A DNA stretch of 64,000 nucleotides from Phorcus lineatus. Taxonomy: Eukaryota; Mollusca; Gastropoda; Trochida; Trochidae. Of the stretch, positions 23,531 through 34,405 are shown in pieces. The notes beneath the pieces were generated by a model. That model saw nothing but the letters and a program-made list of their open reading frames with translations. It searched no databases and was not told the origin of the DNA. Position 1 is the first letter of the stretch. Each line of letters starts with the position of its first letter. Made by a program: the position numbers and the translations under genes. Location: NCBI GenBank assembly GCA_921293015.1, contig OV121098.1, positions 17,942,161 through 18,006,160 on the forward strand, given 5' to 3'.

Positions 23531-26370
23531 TATATATTGATAATATTATTATCTATAAATATTATGAGTCAAATATTATGAGTCCTCAAAGACAAAAGGA
23601 ATAACCGGTTTAAATAACACGATGTTGTGGTCCGTTTAGGGAATGGACATTGGATTTTTTTCCAGCCACGATGGAATCATCGGAAGTCCTTTCTACGCAT
23701 GCCCAAGAATAGGCGCCACATTATGAAAATGGTAACACCAGGCATGGGGTGATTTTCCGTTTTCTAAAGTATCATGTTGCCTGACGTGGGTTGTTCTTCG
23801 TATTGTACGATCTTGGAGACATTTTCATTCTATTCGGAAATGTAGGAAATGTTCTTAAATTGGAGGCAGCAATAACCGTTGGATGAGTGACCTGATTCTT
23901 GGGCCCTGTCGATCACACGAACCAAAACAATGGACGAATCCGGAAAACGAGAACGAAGAATGCTTATGTTTTGATACACTTCTGACCACATCGTATATTT
24001 TACTATGTATTTGTTTATATTTAACTATAATTTCCTTTGCTAAAATAACATTTAAATAGAAAAACAATTCTATTTTGAATTATTTCACCATTGAAAACAA
24101 TATTTATTACTGCAATTTCTTATTGATAATTGTGGATATATTTATTCTTATCTAGATTCAACATCAAGTAATTGTTAATTTCGAAATATCACCTGCTAGG
24201 GAAGGGTACCATGATATCCATCTCTGATACCAGTTTTACTGTTAGCAACAAGAAGTTTATGATATTTGCAATTAACTTTACCTTTAGCAAGGCAGTAGTT
24301 AATTGATTAACAAAGGTAGTTTGAAATACAATGTTGAATTAATTCTTTTGTATATGGATTGATTTATTAATTAAGATGTTTTCAGTTATTCATTGATTTT
24401 TTTTAAAGGTCACATGATTTTTGTAATTAATTATCACAAACTTTCATCCTTAGAAGCAATTAAGTTTTTATAAGTGAACAAGTAATTGTCATTCTTTTAA
24501 GATACACACCTTAGTTAATGTGTCCTTAGGCAGGGGGGGGGGGAGACGCTGGCCCACCAACTTCTCTTCATTAATTATATCTAATTGGATAAATTAATTG
24601 GCTATTGAAACTTCCTGGATTCACCAGTGCAATTTTTTTACATGTTTAAAGAAATATTATAATAAACACAATCTTTCATTTGAATACTGATTATCTCAAT
24701 AAACAAAAGGAACCTATTTTTTATTTTTCTCATAATTCTTTTTACCTGTTTTCAAAGTGAAATAAGGTGTGGAGGAAAAAGTCTTTAGTCGTTTATTTGT
24801 TAAGTTTCCCCTCCTCCAGCTCAAGCCTTCAAAAAATATTTAATCCACTTAATTTAGAAAGGATGACCAAAGCTCAACATCTGATGAAAAACAGTTGTGA
24901 TTGGAGGACTATACTACTTGTTTCAATTTTTCAGAAGTCAAGAAATGCAACGATCTATAAAAGGGAAAACAGGATTACAAAGTGAGTGCAATATGAAAAA
25001 GAGAATTCTGAAATTTTGATCGAGAATTTAAGTTAAACTCATGCATTCGTATCATTTTAAGTTATTACTTTCAGTGTTTATTGAAGATGAATCAATCCAA
25101 CTATCTGCAACATCATATCTGTTGTAGCATGTTACAATTGATTTATTGTCTCTAAAAGATGGTACTTTTAATTTTTCTCATGATTATATTTCAGAATGAG
25201 GTCCAAAAAAAAGGATCTATTCATCCTGGATCTAATCTGCATAATGAATTTGAGAACTTCATATTTGAGGTAATAAAAGAAATTGTACTCATATTGATAA
25301 TTTCAATGTGGTAAATCATTCCATGTTTATCAAAATAGTGAGGTTAAGACAGTGAAAAAGTTTTTTAAAAGTTCTTCTGTTTTAAGTTTGGTGTTCTGCA
25401 TCAAAGTTTGTTTTTGCCTAAAAGCACATAAAATATAACATGTCATATCATATATGTTTCGTATATTGTATGGATATATTTTATTTAAATTCTCAAATAA
25501 AAGTGAAAATGTTTTAAGGCACTTATAGTTTTAGGGCTTCCTTTGTTCCTTTACTAAACCTGAAACTGTAGCAAAGGGAGAGTTTGTACCCGAATGTCCA
25601 TTAATCTTTAGCTCGAATAAACCATTATCTTCTTGCATTTAATAAGATCAAAGTAACAATATTTACTAACAGATTTAGATCATATATCATATTTTACATC
25701 ATTTCGTTATTTCAAATTTCTTCTTTATTTTTGGGAACAGCTGCAGAGATGAGCGTGAAGAAAATTCTGAGCTGGCCGAGGTCTGATGCTTCAAAGTCTC
25801 TTCTGCTGAAATTTCCAATGAAAAGAGGGAAATAAGGGTAAAGTCAAACATAGACCCAAAATTTTAATGAATGATAATATTAACATAATTATTAAAGAGT
25901 GGAAATTCAAATTGCAATATTTCCTTTCATTGGTGAAAAGAACCCCAATAACCCCCAAGGTCCAGCCACAACTGTGTCGTGAGTATTCGTGAATTCATTT
26001 CATTATAATGATCAACATCGGCTCTACCTATCATTTACACAAAAAAGAGAAAGCTTTGAATTGTATTTAATTTGGAATTTTTATAAGACTGATAGCCTAC
26101 GACACCTAACCAGGCAAAGAAATCGAAACTCGAATACTTAAAACTGATGAGTGCATTACGTCAGCAAAACTAGGTCAAGCGTATGAATACATTATGATCG
26201 TCGATGTAATTTATTTTTATTTTTAAAAAGCTATTAAGCAATGGGGAAATAACAACAGACAAAGAAGATTTTAACAACAAACAGAACGCCTTTAATAAAG
26301 AAACATTGTGAGGAATATCTTATCAATTGATTGTTTTCCATTTGTTGGATTATTTTCGAATGCGATGTAA
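23531..26370. other. No gene recognised
   Basis: AT-rich, with a poly(G) tract at about 24534-24543. Frames at 23855-24067 and 24767-24985 lack family features. A good acceptor at about 25740 is followed by a frame that soon stops. Confidence 0.4.
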
Positions 26371-26379
26371 CTTCCAAAG

Positions 26380-26860
26380 TTACTGACAGTTAATCGCCTT
26401 AAAGAGCGTGGTCACCTCGCACACAAGTTTGGACGAGAATTCTGATAATTTGGAACATATTAAGCTGAATTGAAATTGACATGAATGACAGAATTGTTTA
26501 TTGTGCTGCACGTTTGAAACAGTGTCAGTGGCACGATCTCGGCGAACGTCAACATTGACAGTACACCCCGCATCAGCTGGCCGGTTGATCATTTCACTGA
26601 TTTCACGATGCTGTGTTTCAGAAATTTGTGAAAAGTTATTTATGCTTTGTAAATTCTTATGGCCACTGATTTGCATAATTTGATTTGGCGGAATGTTATT
26701 GTCAGACAAAGTTTGGACCGTGTATTTCCTGGCTGAGTGATTGGACAACCGTTTGGAATCTAACTTCGCATTGGACGCCATGCGTTTCATAATTGTTTTG
26801 ATCACGTTACCTTGGTCATGTGACCGAGTGAAAATAGTTCCGACATCAGTGCGCGTGATG
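26380..26860 (-). pseudogene. Crypton-type tyrosine recombinase C-terminus, nucleophile Tyr replaced by Phe
   Basis: C-terminal catalytic part of a tyrosine recombinase of the Crypton/DUF3504 type. The frame shows LSNHSARKYTVQTL, with the HxxR pair, followed by IPPNQIMQISGHKNLQSINN, with the conserved GH. Counting nine residues on from that His gives the nucleophile position (as in XerD GH...IY). The codon there, + strand 26632-26634, encodes Phe instead of Tyr. After a Cys-containing tail the frame stops at 26380. Upstream it runs open towards 26860 with no credible ATG and meets the MITE at 26865, so the N-terminal part is missing. It is either decayed Crypton DNA or an exon of a domesticated gene; the Phe favours loss of recombination. 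Confidence 0.75.
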
Positions 26861-26864
26861 TTAT

Positions 26865-27280
26865 AATGTGTAATAACATTGTAGATTTATTAAACAGCGA
26901 TATCTTCAACGGGAGAGTAATAAATAGAGAATACTAAACGATGTCCCGTTTAATAACATATTTATGAAACGAGTGTGTGGTTTGGTATTCAACGAGCGAA
27001 AGCGAGTTAGATACCGATACCATTCACGAGTTTCATAAAAATGTAATTATACGGGACTGAGTTTAGTATTTTATTTATTACTCGCTGAATTATAGCAAAG
27101 AAAAATCATGAAAATCGCCGGGATAGCCATTGTCGCTGCGCCGCTCACATTGTGACGTCATGCTTGACGATTGTGACGTCATGTGACGTCAATTGACACG
27201 CGATGTTATTACACAATGTGTAATAACTTTGTAGATTTATTAAACGGCGGTATCTTCAACGGGAGAGTAATAATCTCACA
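26865..27280 (-). mobile_element. MITE, tandem partial dimer (about 350-bp period)
   Basis: The segment 'taataacattgtagatttat' with 'taaacagcgatatcttcaac' occurs at 26871 and again, slightly changed, at 27221, a period of 350 bp. Between them is a palindromic core including gagcgaaagcgagtt. It is homologous in opposite orientation to 36462-37167, which has the same period. Three perfect TGACGTCA sites lie at 27153, 27174 and 27184. No coding capacity. Confidence 0.7.
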
Positions 27281-27289
27281 TTCTAAACA

Positions 27290-29490
27290 ACTGTTTAAAC
27301 ATATCTAAAGTCATCCAAGTAACTCAAACATCCGATGAATTGATGTTAAATATATCTTTAATTATTTGTATTGTTCCAAGCGAAAGACAGTGTTTTAATA
27401 TGATGCTATGCGCACTATCCCATAGCATGTGTACATGAATGTGTACATTTCAGTTCTTGATTTAATTGTCTCTAATTATACTTTTTGAATTTTAACGCCT
27501 TGGATCCACCAAGCGGAATATATGTCCTGTCATAATGGCGTAATCTTGGCATTCGACTGCTACTTAGTTTATTGTCACGGCGTCCAGTCATTTTGAACCA
27601 ATGAACTTGTAGAATATATATTCAACCAATAAATTAAGAGAAGGAGATTTGGCTCATGTACTTCTAAGGACGATGACACACATTTTAACAAGTACATCGT
27701 GAATAACGGGTACCAACATTCTTTAGGATTACATAGGATGTTTCTAACGCTTGCGCCAGGTATGTTTTCATGTCATTGATTGTTAAATTCGAAGACAGAG
27801 ATATTGCAACACGGTGTGAGATGTTATACTAGCTAACAATATAATATACGTTAGTTAAATACAAACGAATCATCAACTAAGTACTAAGTTGTCATAAAGT
27901 GAAGTGAAACAAAATGATTTTTTCTACAGTAAACATTAAACAGGTTTTTACATTCTCTCCCGTTTATTACAAAAACCTTCATTTTTTTCGAGACGATTTA
28001 GAGCTTCATATCGATAATAAATGTTGTAACACTACGTGATATCCCATAGTAATGGATCTCTCACCGACCAAGTTCTTAACCTTTTTTATATAAACCCACC
28101 CACGAAAACCGCGTCCAAGGATTGTCACAGTCCAATCAAAATGGATTTGACGACTAAGAAGTAAAGTTGATATCATGAAGCAGTTACATATCGTATTTTG
28201 GAATTCTTTCGGTCATGCTATTGCCTCTATTTTGCTGTTGAATTAGCTTAAAAATACAGAGAAAATCAAAGGGCTGGACTTTCAGCTGACAACTAGCACG
28301 TCACACACTGGACGTGGCTTCGGGTCATGCTTCGGTGATTTTGTCTAAGCATTCGCCAGCCTCATTAGGCGGTTATCCAAAACAGGGGTATAAAAGGATC
28401 TCCTAGTAGTCGAATTAAAGCGTATATTTTTTTCATTTTTAGGCTCTATTGATTCTTATAAGTGATACGAATACAGATAATAATTTGTAATAATCACAAT
28501 TATGCGTTACGTCTCCTCTTTAATATTATTTACGGCAAAGCTGTAATATCATTAACTATTAAGTATTATTATATTCATCCTATGGCTGTGTGCAATTTAA
28601 TTTAATTTTATCATATTGAACCTTAGAACTGGCAGTACTTTTAGTAGATAGTCTTCGTTAATTCTTGTAGAAAAATAATGAGTTTGAGTCAAATGCCTTA
28701 TTAAATAGTTCTATCAATTAAACAGTGATGTAACTATAGTGCTAATCAGTACAGTGAGCAAAACTTGACAAACATTATAAATGAATTGACAACTACATAG
28801 AAATACATAGATCAGTATGTACAAAATCAAAACTATAGACATTTAGAAGTTGATTTGATAAACAACTGGATGCTAATGTAAGCATGCTTTATAAAATTTA
28901 TATATTGGCTGTTCCTGAAAAATTCATGATTAATAATTTAACTCTTCTACACTCTTATATGTCAATATAGTATGACTTCATGAAGATTATTCATGATACT
29001 TGGTCATCATGTTTCTTTTGGTCTAATGTAGTAAGCTCTTTGATATTCCGTAGTAATTCTCAAAAGTATCTAATTCACATATAATATTGTTGATTGTTCA
29101 TGACATTTCATAAAACCTACCCTTTCTAGTCATTATTAAATTTTCAAAATTCATATATATCAATGATTAGTTGGTCGTTATAATATGGACCTGGTTCATA
29201 TATTATACATCTTTTTCACATTTACGTTCTATTGTCATTTCTGCCTGAGTCTCTTGAATGGTTATAGGCACTTGCCTCCAGGCTGTTTGTGGTTCATTTG
29301 CAAGTTTTTTATTCTCTCAAGAACCAGGTCTATCCCAATCTTCCTAATGCGTGTGTAGGCTTTGTCGCAGGTTCTTAGTTCATATGATTTTCTGTTTACA
29401 AAATATATTATCATCATCATGCTGATTGGGAGGTCCGATTGCATTTGTCAACCATAGAGGGCTGATTTAGCTTTAAAAACGTCGTAACGG
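27290..29490. other. No gene recognised
   Basis: AT-rich. A canonical TATAAAAG is at 28389-28396 on the plus strand with no gene after it. The minus-strand frame at 29262-29444 has no family features but precedes LINE ORF1 remains and may be part of them. Confidence 0.4.
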
Positions 29491-29499
29491 TCAGCCATG

Positions 29500-29920
29500 G
29501 ATACGAAAGATGCGATGACCGTGGGGGTCTGGTGAGGGTATTTTCACTGACGTTGTATCGCGGTTTAGGCTATCTGTGCACCGATTTAAAACAGATTCCA
29601 TCAACTCTCTTAGGGAAATTTCAGGTTTCTACCATGCACTTTTCGAATCACTGATTCCGGATCATCATTTCTTTCTTCAGGAATTCTTGAACAAAAGGTT
29701 TGGCTTTCTGTCGTGTAATAATTGCCTACTGTTTTAGTTTGTTGCATTTGAAATCCAAGTCAGCACGTACAGAATTTATGGTTTCTTTAAGATATTCTAG
29801 TTCCTCTGAATGCATATCGAGTGATTGTTCTGCATTACAACACTAAATTTTACATCGGCTACGTCAGCCTCAATCTTAGCAATGGTCAGTTGTAAATTTG
29901 AACACGCGCGATACATTTTT
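29500..29920 (-). pseudogene. LINE ORF1-like coiled-coil remnant
   Basis: On the minus strand, two frames joined by a frameshift give LTIAKIEADVADVKF and then SLDMHSEELEYLKETINSVR. Together they form a heptad-rich coiled coil like the ORF1 proteins that travel with L1/Tx1-type LINEs. After a stop the reading fades. No RNA-binding domain is visible. Assignment rests on coiled-coil pattern and resemblance, so it is moderate. Confidence 0.5.
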
Positions 29921-30593
29921 GGGAATGGTTTAGGTCATTAAAAGTTTTGTTATTCCGACCAATGTGATCTTATCAGATTCAGTAGCGGGTAAAGGAAGAT
30001 TAATCGAGGAACGTGAACTGCCTGACGGGCCTTGTGGCGGGTTTTATACAAATTACAGAAATTTAATTGAAACCAAGGCCAATGATTCGATACCTTGTAG
30101 AAGTATTCTCACAACCGCACCAATCATTCCTGATGGGGTCGTGGCGAATATGCATCATGACAATCGTGAAATTGGCATCGTGAAATAGATAAATTGTTTA
30201 CCCTTTTCTTTCGAAAATGCTGAAGTAAAATTGCGTGCTAGACTTAGTATAATTGTGCAATGAACCCTTTCTTAGCATGGTATCGTTTAACTTTAATCTT
30301 AGAATGCCTGAAAAGAAAGAAAGAAAGACAGGAAGAAAGAAAGACAGGAAGAGTACTACATTACGGGTGTAGTTCTCACCAGGTTCCGTTACGTGAGCCG
30401 TCAGGTTTGCCTCTGACATAATTCAAATCAGTCAATGAGCGATTCGCCCCGTTATCAATGGTGCAGGCGAATTGCATTTCGCTTGTACGCTTTTCAGATC
30501 TCGGAAACCAAAACCTTCCGACTATTTTCCGAATGTCGAACTGCCTAAATACTCCAATTAATGTATTTTATGTACATGTACATTCGATTTACC

Positions 30594-30809
30594 CTAGCTC
30601 GGTTTGTTGGCCAAACAAGTCGAAATGAAAGCTATGAAGTTATCTTTCACAATGCAAACTCTGCATTCCTGAACGTTATCTTTTAGTAGACCGTAACAAT
30701 CCAAATGCTTATTCTGGACACAGATACGCTGAATAAACGTTTCGTCTTTTAGTTTGTAGTAATCATTTAATAATTTTAAATTTCGTGAAACAAATTGACC
30801 ATAAACATG
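30594..30809 (-). CDS. Possible terminal exon of an unknown cysteine-containing protein
   Basis: A frame of about 71 codons ending in TAG at 30594. There is no ATG start, but a strong acceptor, a pyrimidine-rich run ending TTTCTCAG, sits just before 30809. The predicted residues have five cysteines, including DCYGLL and ECRVCIVK, and a codon use more protein-like than neighbouring frames. No upstream exon was found and the family is not recognised. It could be chance. Confidence 0.2.
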   Translation of the reverse strand, partial: HVYGQFVSRNLKLLNDYYKLKDETFIQRICVQNKHLDCYGLLKDNVQECRVCIVKDNFIAFISTCLANKPS

Positions 30810-31029
30810 CTGAGAAACAAAAACAACCAAAACATGCACAAATACCAATACCAGGTTTCTTAATAATTATATATTAGTAATATGCGACGTGTATATGCTA
30901 ACGAGATTGACCCTTGTTTCGTCAAAGACTGAAATGTTATAACTACATCTGCTGGTTTTATTGGTATCATTAGATATATGCAAATAACTTCAACTTGTTC
31001 TCTGTTAAATCGAAAGTTTATAAGAGTTT

Positions 31030-31080
31030 CAACTTCAACTTACTTTATTAATTGCAATTTCTTTGAAGGCCACCAACAGA
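31030..31080 (-). repeat. LINE 3' tail fragment
   Basis: The minus strand reads 'aattaataaagtaagttgaa' then 'gttgaaac', resembling LINE 3' ends in which AATAAAG is followed by short tail repeats. There is only about 50 bp, and no target duplication was resolved. Confidence 0.35.
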
Positions 31081-31613
31081 CGCGCATTGCGATTGCTAGA
31101 AGGTATCTGCGGCAAGCCGTTGAGATTTAGAGGTCAACCTGAAGTAAAGGTTAACTTGACGGCTTGAGTAAGGGAGCCTAGTGAGATCTATTATCTGCGT
31201 AACATAGTGCAGCAATATTAGATTTTATTTTAATGAGATTGGACTCAGTGCTACCTCAATTCTAACAACTATATCATGTTTAACACCATCTTGGGAGACG
31301 AATTTCGGCAACGTTAACATCCTCAAAAAAAACCGGACAGACGTTGACGCAGACACTACTAGAAGAGGCGTCAAGTCACCCAAGCCATAGTGAGGAGACT
31401 GGTTATGTCTGTATGACATCACTCACAAAAATGCGCAGTTTCGGAATTTTCCATCATATGATTATCAGAGTTAACGTTGTTTTCAACCTTATGTTAATTG
31501 TTGTGTCTCCGAAAAAAAATCAAGTTATATCACATACTGTTTCATATGTTTTATCAAATGGGGAAATTTAAAGCCAGCGTTTCTTTTGCCCGTGAGTTGA
31601 TATCCTTACTGTA

Positions 31614-32250
31614 CTTTACCGTGTGTATGCAGGCTTACACTTCTTTACCGTGTGTATGCAGGCTTACACTTCTTTACCGTGTGTATGCAAGCTTACACTT
31701 CTTTACCGTGTATATGCAGCCTTACACTTCTTTACCGTGTGTATGCAGGCTTACGCTTCTTTACCGTGTATATGCAAGCTTACACTTCTTTACCGTGCAT
31801 ATGCAAGCTTACACTTCTTTACCGTGTGTATGCAGGCTTACACTTCTTTACCGTGTATATGCAAGCTTACACTTCGTTACCGTGTGTATGCAGGCTTACA
31901 CTTCTTTACCGTGTATATGCAAGCTTACACTTCTTTACCGTGTGTATGCAAGCTTACACTTCTTTACCGTGTCTATGCAAGCTTACACTTCTTTACCGTG
32001 TATATGCAGGCTTACACTTCTTTACCGTGTATATGCAAGCTTACACTTCTTTACCGTGTGTATGCAGGCTTACACTTCTTTACCGTGTATATGCAAGCTT
32101 ACACTTCTTTACCGTGTGTATGCAGGCTTACACTTCTTTACCGTGTATATGCAAGCTTACACTTCTTTACCGTGTGTATGCAGGCTTACACTTCTTTACC
32201 GTGTATGTGCAGGCTTACATTTCTTTACCGTGTAAATGCAAGATTTCACT
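31614..32250 (+). repeat. 29-bp minisatellite, about 22 units, open in all three forward frames
   Basis: The unit is about 'ttacacttctttaccgtgtg' plus 'tatgcaggc' (29 bp), varying at a few positions (gtgtatatgcaagc, gtgcatatgcaagc). Because 29 leaves remainder 2 on division by 3, a frame visits all three phases in turn. The unit has no stop in any phase, so three long overlapping frames of 245, 225 and 210 codons appear. They are properties of the array, not evidence of a gene. The last unit decays at about 32250. Confidence 0.95.
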
Positions 32251-32689
32251 TCTATACAACGCCCATTTTCCAATGGCAAAGTGAAAACATATCGAGATAG
32301 ACTCTACCCATTTTCTACCTTGCCCTCATCGATATCAAAACCTGTGAAACAAGCAGACACATCTATCACTAGTTACTCCCTTAAATCCTGCAAAACAAAC
32401 AAGATAGTGGATTTGCCGTTTCCATTCGAAACCTACGCCCAGTTCACTGAGCGAAACTTAACACCATACGTCTGCCGGATTGTTTGCAGTTTTCTAAAAA
32501 CACGATAATCTGAAATTTTAATACTAACGCATCATCGGTATTCCTAAAGTAATGCTGAATTAAAAGAATATAAATAAAATGAATTATCTCACGCTTCGTT
32601 AATTAATCAAACAGTAATTCGAGCACAATGATTGGTATCAAGTGTGTGTATCTAATTGTTTACGATTCTTGTTAATTTATGATAGGTCT

Positions 32690-33190
32690 TATTCATGTGG
32701 GCCTTACACAAATCAGTCGTTGAAGATGATCCACATTTTAAGAAAATGTTCCAACCCGGCAACCAAAGAACAACATCAATTTCTCACATTTACATCCAAC
32801 AGTTACAACCAACGACCTCAACTTGCTCTACGACCTCTCAAAAGGAACAAGGCACCTTGCCATGACTAAATCCATGACGAACATTTCATCCATTGAGGGG
32901 AGCAGCTCGTATCTCGTTTAACGCATCTATTCAGAGCAATGATACCAGCAACACACATTCCCAAAGACTGTAAAATTGGTATGATGATACTCATTCATCC
33001 AGGCAACAATAAACCGAAGAACCTTGTAAAACACTATAGACCTATTACCCTATTACCAGTCATATGCAAACTTTTTGATAAGCTCATAAGCACACACATA
33101 TCAAAATTGTTGATACCGACATCTTATTTCCAAATTCCCAGCAGCATGGTTACCATTGGGTGTGTTTATTTATTGGTGTACTGTATATAA
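32690..33190 (+). pseudogene. LINE pol fragment, N-terminal RT part
   Basis: Broken frames give KRNKAPCHD (family KAPGPDGI) near 32850. At 32939-33190, frame by frame, come the usual continuation MILIHPGNNKPKNL and HYRPITLLPVICKLFDKL (family NYRPISLL...K..E). The RT active site is absent. It is a Jockey/CR1-like piece lying just past the 3' end of the SLC5 gene, on the opposite strand. Confidence 0.75.
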
Positions 33191-33246
33191 CATATTCAAC
33201 TTCCTAAGAAATCAAGGATGACTCATTGTCATATATCTTCAATTCT

Positions 33247-33252
33247 TTTATT
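33247..33252 (-). terminator. Poly(A) signal of the SLC5 gene
   Basis: AATAAA on the minus strand, 165 bp past the stop codon at 33417. It is the first canonical signal downstream of the last exon. Confidence 0.6.
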
Positions 33253-33416
33253 GTTAACTATCCTAAAGGTAAAAATAATAACATTTATATGGATCTTAAC
33301 AACTTTGCGTTACATACAGTTTTGTAGCATGTCATAAATACAATCATTGTAAGTGTTTTATAGTAAATCCTTCCGCCTTCAAAAGTCACATCCGGTTAGC
33401 TGCTTACACATGCGCG

Positions 33417-33482
33417 TTAATCGTCTCCTTTCTGGGTACCGACGTTCTCTTCCACGACCTGTTCTCTCAACCGCTTCTGCCA
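33417..33482 (-). CDS. SLC5 last coding exon
   Basis: Acceptor 'cttcttgtttgaccag', then 21 codons beginning WQKRLREQVVEEN and ending GDD and TAA (33417-33419). Short charged cytoplasmic tail, phase 0 with the exon at 38014-38126. Confidence 0.85.
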   Translation of the reverse strand, partial: WQKRLREQVVEENVGTQKGDD

Positions 33483-34369
33483 CTGGTCAAACAAGAAGAG
33501 AGTAATAAGAGTTAAAATGAATCAGTAAAGTTGGTTGTACTACGCTGTTGCAACGTGAACATAATCCTGATATTGACTTTTCATGCAATTTAGTAATTGT
33601 ATCTTACAGTTATCTTCCAGCCTTGCAAATCTCTTTTGGACAGGCCCTGCCGTAGGTTTAGAAAATGAATGTACCAAGCGCCCTTTTCAGATTTTTTTAC
33701 AAAGATACATCTAAATGTTTCATGTGTGGATTTCAATCATTGTTCTGGTTGGTATTTTTAAAAATCACGGAAAACACAAATATGTTTTGGGCAGAAAGGT
33801 ACATGTACATGTACCAAGTGCCACTTAGTGCCTTATGACTGACAAATTTTGTATGCAATTAAGAGCAGTCGGCACCTTGCTGCAGAAGTTTTGTTGATGT
33901 AAGTAATGTTTTGAAATTTATTTTGCTAACACTAATTATTAACCACATAAATTTACATGAGCCTTTTTACAATGATACAACAATATGTTGAAGATAAATA
34001 TATAGAATCGTGTCAAAACATGTTACATGTTCTATGATTTAAACATATTTTATTCATGAAATAATACATGAATGGATTGGCCAACAAGCTCCGAAGAGTT
34101 TATTTTAAGGCCACTCCAAATTAATAAATTACATGTTATATGAAATCATGTCTTTTATATAAGAATATCAGATTAACATCTTAAAGGGAAAGAAGCACGT
34201 TTCGAAAATTGTATATTGTAAATGGTATTAATAACTAGTTTATGCCAAATGTCACATATAGAGTGTCACATACCTCATAATTTATTTCTTATAACCGTAG
34301 TAATAGAAGAAATAATCAATTATCATGCATATACTTCTGCTGGCCGTTTTAGAGTAAATAGATTTAATG

Positions 34370-34405
<36 letters not shown>

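Noticed and set aside
29964-30188. 74-codon plus-strand frame (SIPCRSILTTAPIIPDG)
   Set aside because: Fairly protein-like composition, but no family, no splice signals and no start context that I could support.
31498-32300. Three overlapping forward frames of 210-245 codons
   Set aside because: They are the stop-free phases of the 29-bp minisatellite, with no start context or other gene features.
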